From assembly GCF_037126465.1 (NCBI RefSeq), contig NC_088202.1, forward strand, positions 78,968,160 to 79,032,159: 64,000 nt of DNA, read 5' to 3'. This stretch comes from Ornithodoros turicata (taxonomy: Eukaryota; Arthropoda; Arachnida; Ixodida; Argasidae). Under the pieces are notes generated by a model that ran no database searches, was not told the origin of the DNA, and saw nothing but the letters and a program-made list of their open reading frames with translations. Positions 56,133-64,000 of the stretch are shown here, piece after piece. The position numbers and the translations under genes are program-made. Position 1 is the first letter of the stretch. Each line of letters starts with the position of its first letter.

Positions 56133-56965
56133 GGCATGTTAGACCTCTCTGATATCCAAATGAAAAAATTATATATGCACTAAGAATTGATGAATTCTTA
56201 TCATATATTCCACTATCAAGCACTATGACTTTTTACTACAGTCCATCACTTACGTTGGTGCAACGATCAGTGTGGAATGATTTGCCATTTTGTCTTCGGT
56301 CTTGAGTGATTCAGACGTGAGCTACGTTAATTTCTCTTGGAGCGTGCACAGCTATCTCAGTAAATTGTAAATAAGCATTGTAGGATGCCATGGGACACTA
56401 TTAAGGAAGGGAGCCAATGAGACACGGGCTTCATTCTGTTCCTAACAAGGGAACGGTGCGCTTGTGTATTCTTACAACCATAAATACTTTTATTTCGTTA
56501 ACAAGTTGTCAGTGTTAATGTACGCATGCTCGGTCTGCGCGGCAGGGTGACCTTGCAGACCACATTAAAACTCGTATAGTTATTTTTTGTGTCAATACGA
56601 ATACATTCTCTCCCTCTCTCTTTTAACTCAATGTTGTTGTTTCATGGAGCTCTTTGCTTGACGATACGTGATAATGTTCCGTTTTTTGTAAGTTCACGCG
56701 ACGTTCACGAGAGCGCCACCGGCAATCAAAGAGGTGTAGGCAGACTTGTACGTATTTTCAGTATTTTAAAATACTGTATCTTAAATACTTTTTCGATATT
56801 TTCTACTCAGTACTTTAATTACTTCGTCAATTGTCGTTGTACTACTGCCAGCTTCTCGCAGTCCTTTTTTTTTTTCTTATCCATTTTGTCTTTGAGTGAT
56901 ATAAGGACACCGTCCAATAGGGTTCCGTTAGGTAGGGTCTTTAGGGCCCGTCTACATCGTCAGAT
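56133..56965. other. Unassigned sequence with a small AAATAC repeat
   Basis: GCAGACTTGTACGTATTTTC and TTTTAAAATACTG, TTAAATACTTTTTCG (56742-56800) form the end of a dispersed repeat. The flank of the element at 60.87 kb is similar. No gene. Confidence 0.4.
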
Positions 56966-57605
56966 TCAAACTTGTGCCCGTTACTCGAAAAAAGTAATTG
57001 ATTACTGTTACCGTTACTTGTACGGAAAAAGTAATTGATTACCGTTACCAATTACAGGACTTCAAATGTAATTGAGTAACGAGTAGAAAAGTAACGCGTT
57101 ACTCCGGTCGTTACTCTGCATTCACGCAAATTATACCCGTCTTTGTGTGCTTCAGAAAAAAAAAAGAAAAGAAAAGAAAAGTTCAACAGTGGAACAGCTG
57201 AAATAATCCAAAAATATGTACGTCTACTGTAGTTATCGCCCGGGAAGACGTTGACCCGATTGTGGAATATCGTGCCTGGAACTTCCCCATGACTCACTAA
57301 ACCTCCAAAGCTACCACAAAGGTACCACCACACTGGTGTACGAACAGATTAGGGGGAGAGACCCTGAAATTCCAGAACAAAGGCTGATGGCACGAAGATC
57401 TTGACTTGGGGCAGAACATCTAAAATATGAGTTAGTCTCTGCCGGGAAAGTAATCAATTACTGAGTAATCGATTACTCAGTAATTGTAATTGATTGCTTG
57501 AAAAATTACTTTGACTTTAAAGTAACTGATTACTCGAACAATTAATCAAAAAGTAATTGATTACAAGTAACGCAATTACTAGTAACGCATTACGCACAAG
57601 TCTGG
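56966..57605. mobile_element. Non-autonomous element with AAGTAATTGATTAC-rich ends, hAT-like
   Basis: The left end AAACTTGTGCCCGTTACTCG with AAAAAAGTAATTGATTAC and the inverted right end AGACTTGTGCGTAATGCGTT with ACTTGTAATCAATTAC enclose 640 bp. GTAATTGATTAC and GTAACGCGTTACT words recur on both sides. ACTTGTGC-type tips with such repeats are common in non-autonomous hAT elements, but I see no clear 8-bp duplication. A related fragment lies at 61585-61740. Confidence 0.5.
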
Positions 57606-58790
57606 CACTCAGACACACACACACACAAATAGAGATACGATGATGAGATGGGGCTGATGCCGGCCAGCAGGCTGGGCGCTGCCCCAGTGCCATTTGTACG
57701 TGATGAGAGATGATGATGATTATGATAAGGGGTCCGGTAATCAAAGCAGGGTGGAGAGGCCTGTTGATGACAAGAAGTCCCAGAGGTGACGCAGACCTTG
57801 GCGTGTATGAGCTGGACTGGACCATGGGCCCAGCACCTTGCCTATGGTAAAGGGGCGATGATCGATCGCATGCAGTTCGTGCTGCAATATCGCACGCTCC
57901 CGCTGGTAGTCCGGGCAGTCCATAAGTAGGTGGTGCAGGTCTGCACGCACACTGCATGCTGCACAAAGGTCCGAGGGCGCACGGCCAAGACGCTGCCTCA
58001 TAACTGGTGTAAATGCAACATTCAGCCGCATGCGGTGAAGCAGGGATGCGTAGTGTCGCGGAAGGCGATGAGGAAGCGACAGTGAAAGAGAAGGATCCAC
58101 TGCGTGGAGCAGAGAGTAGGGTGTAATGTCATGCAGCCACTGTGATCTTGTCTTGTCTGCAGAGAGAGCACGGACGAGGGCCTGACGATCACCTTTGGGC
58201 AAGATGATAGAGTGGGCTGAAGCTATATGATGACCCCGCAGGGCCGCCCGGTCGGCCTCTTCATTGCCGGGTACGCCGACATGACCAGGTACCCACTGTA
58301 ATACTACGCAGTGGCCCAGGTCTAGCAGCTCCTTGTAGGTTTCAAGCACGTCAGCAACAATGGACGCGAGAGGACCTCGAATGCCCATTGTTGCGAGGCA
58401 TTGGATAGCAGCTTTCGAGTCTGTGTAGAAGACCCATGGCCGAGATGAACACTGCAGGATCTTGCGCATGGCAAAGAGCAAAGCATGTAGCTCAGCACAT
58501 GTTGACGACGTCAGATGCGAGAGACGGAAGATACCAGTTATGTCTTCGGACGGAATAATATAGGCGCATGCAGAGCTGGATTTTGTGGACGAGCCATCCG
58601 TGAAAACAGGAGTAAAGCCTGCATACAGCTCGCTCATCATATCCAGTGTGAGCGCCTTGGACATCATCCTTTCTCTGCAGCCCGGGAACGGATAGTGAAG
58701 CAGATGGCAGAGGGAGGGTCCAAGGTGGTGTTGGACGCGCCTGGCACTCAGATTGTAGCATAGAGCCTACCAAGCAGCCGCCTCTACCAG
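57606..58790 (-). mobile_element. LINE 3' end: RNase H domain and Cys/His tail
   Basis: The minus-strand frame 58667-57741 (308 codons) is open throughout. RNase H residues are all present: FTDGSST (Asp), CAELHALLFAM (Glu), FYTDSKAAI (Asp), WVPGHVGVPGNEEADRAA (final Asp). After it come LPRHYASLLHRMRLN and DLCAACSVRADLHHLLMDCP, the C-xx-C-H-C tail, ending LWDFLSSTGLSTLL. RNase H removes the RNA template during target-primed reverse transcription in these LINEs. The 3' UTR (57606-57740) contains GATGATGATTATGATAAGG and a (CA)n run. Upstream of about 58790 the frame breaks and the reverse transcriptase is absent, so the copy is 5'-truncated but recent. Confidence 0.9.
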
Positions 58791-59734
58791 CAGCGCAGCC
58801 AGAAAAATATTTCGGGAGGGGTTCTATAGACCTGTTGCGCTGGGCCAGGTGGCGCAGCAAACCTTGTGTGTCAGCGCCGCTAGTGGCGACCTTTTCAACA
58901 CACGGCCGCTCCCTAGCAGACGACACTCAGTCTACGCTGGCTAACTTGGTGTGGCGTTATCGCTTATCATCTGTTTTCCGAATAGAAAGAAGTCAAAAGG
59001 ATCGACAAATTCTTTCTAAAAAAAAGTCGCTGAAACATGTGTACAATGCGCGGTACGATGTACATATGCAGAACGCGTGTATGTCGCGAATGACGCTGTT
59101 TGTTAGGGTGTTTAGTGTGCTTCTCTGGTGCACTAGGGGTGCCAAAGTATAAATTTCATTCTGAGAAAAATCAGGCTTAACAAGAACGTGGCAAAGATTA
59201 ATTCGAAGGGTGCTCATCGAATTCAATGGAGACTTAACAAAACGCTCGCCGTTATAATTGAAGATAGTTGAGCAATATTAACGGGACATCTATAAGAAAC
59301 AGAAACTGTTTTGTGGTTCAACACCCAAATAGTTGCTCTTTCCTGGGACCTCTGGTTATGTTCTCCGCGTGCGGAATGTTCACGACGCTACCATGAGCAC
59401 AGAACAAACAGCCATTGGGCAACGCAGTACCGACGATTTCGAAGAGTTTTCGGGCACAGCCATGCAGCGTCAGCAACTTCTCGACTATTTAGATTTGGAA
59501 TCAGCTATCATATGTCCGCCTCGTTCAAACAGACGTCTAACTTTTTCTTAAATATGAGTACGGAAACAAAGGTTGCGCACATATACACGAGGCTATATAT
59601 TGTATATGTATGTGTTTGGAAGAGCTCCAAAGAGCTCCGGCTATATTTTTTCCTTGTATATATGGAGTTTCTGGTGACGACGACCCAGTGAAAGAATTGA
59701 TAAAAACAAGTGAGCTGGTGAGTGTAATTCATCG
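58791..59734. other. Unassigned sequence
   Basis: No gene recognised. A short open frame at 59333-59551 lacks motifs. TATATTGTATATGTATGTG lies at about 59594-59615. Confidence 0.4.
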
Positions 59735-59832
59735 CAGTAAGACCCGGAGACTATAGGGACGACGACATACAGATGTCTCCAAACTCTGTCTCTGTGTGTG
59801 TTTTCGTCGTCCCTAGACTCGAGATCTTACTG
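59735..59832. repeat. 98-bp inverted repeat with CAGTAAGA ends
   Basis: CAGTAAGACCCGGAGACTAT with AGGGACGACGA (59735-59767) pairs with TCGTCGTCCCTAGACTCGAG and ATCTTACTG (about 59804-59832) over about 30 bp with a few mismatches. The loop is about 40 bp. It could be a small foldback element or the junction of two inverted copies of a longer repeat. Confidence 0.65.
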
Positions 59833-60594
59833 TCACACAGCGACAATTATCCGAAGCATCGGCTGCACAGTCAACTTTTAATATAAAAAGCAGAAAACTG
59901 CAAAGCAAATACAGGAAAACGAAAAGTATATCTGGTCAAAGTTTTTCTTGAGACTTCATGTTTGTGTCTGTCCCTTCGTGTTCCCTAGTCTCGGGGGTTT
60001 TTACATTATGTATCACCTTCACCAGCTCGCTTGCTTCCTAGTGATTTTTTCATTGTCAAAAGTTTTGTGTTCTATTTCATTAGAACGGATGCCGATAGTT
60101 GTCTACTGCAATAATTATACCTGGATATTACATAGCCGCAATGAAAGTCTATGACTGAAAACGGTAAACGGCGGCAGAAGTCAGGAATAATTATTTCAGG
60201 ACTTCATATTTTAAGAATTAGCTAGTTCTGGAGTACAAAAGATAATACAGCCGCCTGCATATCGCCGGCAGCCCGAATAGCGCTGCCAGTCGGGGACATT
60301 TCTTTCCGGGACTTTTCAGCGGGCAAGTTTTTGCCGTAGCCATCTTCTTGTTGCTATGCGTACGACACAACAGCAGTCTGCGATTTTTAGTAGAGTTCGA
60401 TTCCATTCGAGTAGAGTTCGATTTCGGAAAAAGAAAAAAAAAAAAAAAAAAAAACGGCGCACTCTTTGACGCGTTCTACCCGTTGCTATCAGTTATGCAT
60501 ACGGGGCGAGAGCGGCCGCGTGTAGTAGCATTCCGACGGTAGGGGTCAGAGTGGCGCGCCACTCGCCCTCCCCAAACTTTAGCGCAACAGCCCT
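59833..60594. other. Unassigned sequence with poly(A) tract
   Basis: TAGAGTTCGATTCCATTCGAG/TAGAGTTCGATTTCG is a short tandem repeat at 60391-60425, followed by an A tract at 60431-60454. No gene. Confidence 0.45.
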
Positions 60595-60790
60595 ATGGGG
60601 GCTTTACACGGGGGAGGAGGATTTCACCTTCGTTTCCCTCTCCCAAATGCACTACCAAACGTACGGTGGTGGGGGTGGGGGGTGGGGGGGTTGAACCCAA
60701 CAAAAACCCCGCTCTGGCTACGCCAATCACTGGTCTCTGCGTGCTTGCCGACATCTCACTTTAGGTCTGGAAGCGACACCCATGGGTCGT
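60595..60790. repeat. G-rich repeat fragment with CTGGCTACGCCAATCACTGG end
   Basis: GGTGGGGGTGGGGGGTGGG (60666-60685) and TCTGGCTACGCCAATCACTG (60714-60733) resemble the block at 8285-8413, including the TGGCTACGCCA terminus. It appears to be a second copy of the same dispersed repeat. Confidence 0.4.
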
Positions 60791-61110
60791 CTTTACAACC
60801 GATAGTGCTCAAGTACCTTAAACATATCTTAAATACCTTCTCAAGTTTTTGGCACTCTATTTTAAAGGTATCCGCCCATTTCATCGAACGCCGATTCATC
60901 GAACGCCGTTTCGTCGACGCCGTTTCATCGAACGCCGATTCGTCGAACGCCATTTCATCGACACCAATTCATCGAACGTCGTTTCATCGAACGCCATTTC
61001 AATGCCAAATGCCTCGAATACCAAAGTTGCAAATTCGAAAATTGGAGTCCACATCGCCTGTCATGTCACTGAAAAAGCTCGTAATTTTATTTTTCGCTTT
61101 CCTCCCCCAT

Positions 61111-61380
61111 ACAGGGTATCCGAGAAAACGTGTCATTGAATTATAATAAAAAAACTACACCACCTATAATCATGCGGTCAACGGCATTTGATGGCTCCTG
61201 ATGTGAATGTCGTGTAACGTAAGTTTAATTATGTAAATTTTTGCGAACTGAAGCCGGAAATTTGCCGAGTAAAGGTCACTTTTTTACCCCACCAATGTGA
61301 AGAACGTGTCTAATTTATTCAAATTAATGATAATTTACAGGGATATTCAGGGGCTATCCCATCACAAAAAATAGCCGAAC
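61111..61380 (+). repeat. CAGGGTATCC-ended repeat fragment inside the Mutator-like element
   Basis: ACAGGGTATCCGAGAAAACG and GTCATTGAATTATAATAAAA (61110-61150) look like one terminus of a dispersed DNA element of the CAGGGTGTCC type. A matching far end was not found. Sequence to about 61380 (AAAGGTCACTTTTTTACCCC) may belong to it. Confidence 0.35.
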
Positions 61381-61584
61381 ATCATGCTCTACGGAGCTAG
61401 CGTGCGACAAATGTTTCAGCGCAGTCCTTGTCAGTCCGACGCAAGGAGGTTGGAAACCCACCCCACACCAGCAACGCAGAAAGAGATAACACAGGCATGG
61501 CTTACCGCGTCCCACTTTCGCTGGGGATGGCACTTTCCGTCTCCCAATTTCAGGAACTGTCACTTTTTCTACTATCACTCTGTG

Positions 61585-61745
61585 GCATACCTGGGTGAAT
61601 TACTTGTAAAATGTAATTATATTACATTACTCAGTACTCCAGTTACAATTTAATTAAATTACATTACTCATTACTGCAACTGAAATGTAACGAAATTACA
61701 TTACAATTACTACGCAAAAGTAATGACTTTACTTATCATTACTTT
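61585..61745. repeat. AATTACATTACT-rich repeat
   Basis: TGTAATTATATTACATTACTC, AAATTACATTACTCATTACTGC and GTAACGAAATTACATTAC recur in tandem and inverted form, as in the element at 56966-57605. This is a fragment of the same broad repeat class. Confidence 0.45.
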
Positions 61746-62613
61746 GCCATTATTGGCATACATGTTCCCGAGCTTTTGTGGAAGGCACAAGGGACAAAAA
61801 CACAAAAGTTGACGAAACTTGCCTTCCCCCAAACTTTCCGGGAAATGTATGGTGAAAATGTAACAACAGTTAGCTTGTACTCTTCTGTTTATCTCTTCTA
61901 CATGTCAGGCTACTGTACCACGTATGACGTATCGTTCCACAATGTAGAGACCAAGGTGACACAATCTATCATTACAACAAGAAGGTTGTCTGGAGGGCGG
62001 GGCCCGCAAACAATAAGTCTGCAATGCAACAAGCCGTTGACCTGAACAACGTTTGTTTGTGTCTGGCTCGTCGACGGGAACTGAAGTTCCCCGTGCCGAA
62101 CAGCCATACAGGACGAGGAGATCAGCACGGAACACAAGTTGGAAGCAACGCTGCGCAGCCAGCAGCCACCCCCACAGAAGCGGTCTATCAGGATCACAAA
62201 TTAAAAACTTGGAGCCTTACACAGAAATCGTCGTGAAATGAACTCGAACGAGTTTTTGCGTGCTATTGCGCACCATTTTAAGCACTGACGTTTTAAATAA
62301 ATGGCCCGCGTTAGCTATGCAAGCGCAACACAGAACGCCTATAGATGTCGTAACTCTTCTGGTCTACATATTGAGACTGCCTTAGTAAGAAAACCTAAAT
62401 GTCCCACCAAGTTGACTTCTCGTAACATGTCATCAGCCTGGAAAATTTTGAGGCCATTGAGTTACGCGACGATAGTGCGTTTTAGTACAGCGTAGGAACT
62501 GTACTACGCGTGTGGTTAGCGTTTGAGCAACACGATATGCGAGGTGGTATAGCGTGCTATACTAAAACCGTCTTATGGTACCCCCCAGGTTCTGGCGCCT
62601 TCTCTGAAATAAA
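61746..62613. other. Interior of the Mutator-like element, no gene recognised
   Basis: ORFs on both strands (for example 61776-62045 plus, 62197-61910 minus) overlap and lack known motifs. Confidence 0.4.
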
Positions 62614-62766
62614 AGCGATTCGATGAATCGGCGTTCGATGAGATGGGCGCCACAGATTCAACGAAACGGCGTTCGATGAAACGGCGTTCGATGAAATGTC
62701 CACTTTTCGACGAAACGGCGTTCGATGAAACGGCGTTCGATGAAATGTCACGGAACCTATTTTAAA

Positions 62767-64000
62767 GACTTCTGTCTTCAAGTGTTTTTAGATGTATTGT
62801 AATTACAGTCGGCTCTCAGTATTTGGTATCTTATTATAAATACAATTTTTGCGCTATTTTGTACATGTCTGGGTGTAGGGTAAAGTCTCGCCACAGACAT
62901 TCGAGGACTTTTCGTCGACTTCCGTCTTTGAGATCATTGCTTGGGCGTTGGTAAGGCTTAAACATTGTGCTCGTCTTAACCCATTAGTGCACGCTGTATT
63001 AAACAAAGTACATCCACTTTATTTTATTTTTTTTCTGGTAACAGGAAGAAACATTTTTCGATTGTCAGAGCATTTTTTGGTTGCAGGGGGGTCCACTTAC
63101 ACAGTCACCTCCAAAGGGACCGTTTGCATTCCCGTGTCTCCCACTATAACCCGCCATTTTCTCCGCAAATCATAGGACGTAGCGAGAGTGTGGGGGCGGA
63201 TACATTTTCCGTAATATCACGTTGTATTCTGAACTGAATCACATTTCGTTTTTGGTGTATTTAGTATAATAACTGGACATACTGGAGAATAATTCTCGAG
63301 GCGATGTATGTTGACGGATGAATGTAGCAAGGGATGAAACTTTGATGTACTAGTATACAACGGGCGCATGTGAGTGCCCACCACAATTCTGCTATCAGTG
63401 TTTGGAGGACATGCTCCAGACTTTTCCTGCAGATGTAAGCTGTTCTACAGTCCGTGCAATGCCCTAGAAAAGATAGAGGGGCGTAAAGGGAAAGTTTAGG
63501 GTGAGGCACCAAATATTTTGCGTCTTGCTGATAGTGATCCAGTTTTGGCCCATTACGATGAATGTACATTTTGTGCCAGTTTATGAACTTGCTAAACAAC
63601 CGATCGTCATTCACGTAGTTGTTGTTGTTCAACAGAAACTCTCAGAATTATATTCCCTGCAGATAGTTATTCATCAGTAAGCCTACGGTATTTTTGGCAT
63701 CATGCATGTGGAATCCAGAATACTATACGCTTCAAACGGGTGTCACAATGCTTTTGAGGCGGGGTATGACGTTCAACAACACAAGATACGTGCTCTGGAA
63801 AGTCCATCACGAACGGCTACATCGTTGTCGTTTACTGTGAAACAGCTGAACTGCCGTCTGAGATCAGGGTGACCAACCACAACTACTACATGAATGGCGA
63901 TAAGATGAGGTGTTTCACCAGGGTGACCAAATTTCTGGAGGTAGAAGGTAAAATCGATTGAAGGGTGCTATGTTCCGGAATAAGATTGAAATAGGGGAAC
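62767..64000. other. Unassigned sequence
   Basis: No gene recognised. The minus-strand ORF 63632-63261 (123 codons, MNNNNYVNDDRLFSKFINWH start) starts in a GTTGTTGTTG run and has no motif that I can name. Near the end, TCAGGGTGACCAACC and CCAGGGTGACCAAAT (63865 and 63918) form a short direct repeat. Confidence 0.4.

Larger units (their letters stand above)
60867..62757. mobile_element. Mutator-like element with minisatellite termini and perfect 9-bp target duplication
   Basis: TATTTTAAA flanks both sides (60858-60866 and 62758-62766), a perfect 9-bp duplication, the length typical of Mutator-like elements. The left end GGTATCCGCCCATTTCATCG and the inverted right end GGTTCCGTGACATTTCATCG match at 15-16 of 20 positions. 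Inside each terminus is a minisatellite of a 15-bp unit, (T)TTCATCGAACGCCG, in opposite orientations (60885-60995 and 62614-62748). The 1.6 kb interior encodes no transposase that I recognise and itself holds further repeat fragments. Confidence 0.75.

Noticed and set aside
60640..60700. G-quadruplex-like regulatory site
   Set aside because: The G runs lie within a dispersed repeat that also occurs at 8.3 kb, so there is no reason to assign a local regulatory role.
1..64000. Bacterial operons or ribosome-binding sites
   Set aside because: Coding density is very low, SINEs, LINEs and AATAAA-type signals are present, and no co-directional gene series is seen. The DNA is eukaryotic nuclear.

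Overview
This 64 kb window looks like nuclear DNA of an arthropod, most likely a chelicerate and perhaps a tick. The reasons are the tRNA-derived SINEs with a conserved GGTTCGAATCC B-box, many decayed LINEs whose RNase H is followed by a Cys/His tail, Penelope-like elements with a GIY-YIG nuclease, and several DNA-transposon superfamilies in a mixed-GC, microsatellite-rich background. The species call is an inference. I found no convincing intact host gene, rRNA or tRNA gene. Most long ORFs are fragments of mobile elements or chance frames.

Layout. 0-15 kb: mostly unassigned sequence with a LINE 3' end (3.7-4.2 kb), SINE copies (7.3 and 12.6 kb), a MITE (7.5-8.1 kb), and two converging RNase H-type LINE ends (12.9-14.1 kb). 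15-24 kb: a Penelope-like tail with weak hammerhead-like cores, a hAT remnant nested in a terminal-inverted-repeat element, a foldback element with a TA target site, a PIF/Harbinger-like element, and a 3.0 kb element with 7-8 bp target duplications and a THAP-like first exon. 24-35 kb: LINE fragments, a SINE piece, a Penelope GIY-YIG fragment containing a palindrome, and a Harbinger-type MITE flanked by TAA. 35.7-36.5 kb: a tandem array of 289-bp units, each carrying on the minus strand a complete type I hammerhead ribozyme. 37-39 kb: a LINE 3' end and the C-terminal part of a piggyBac transposase. 39.7-47.5 kb: a 7.8 kb element with inverted terminal repeats of more than 1.1 kb, built of modules, with decayed ORFs inside (one perhaps an RPA-like OB-fold). 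50-54 kb: a DNA element whose right terminal repeat was split by a Penelope-like insertion. 55-64 kb: a complete SINE with perfect 11-bp target duplication, an RNase H LINE end with all catalytic residues, and a Mutator-like element with minisatellite termini and perfect 9-bp target duplication.

The most interesting object is the array at 35693-36458. Three hammerhead ribozymes with fully conserved cores, spaced exactly 289 bp apart, would cut a minus-strand transcript into unit-length RNAs. This is the architecture of a retrozyme, a small non-autonomous retroelement that passes through a circular RNA. GIY-YIG Penelope-like elements, the usual suspects for mobilising such units, lie in the same window (33.1 and 52.1 kb), though the copies here are broken.
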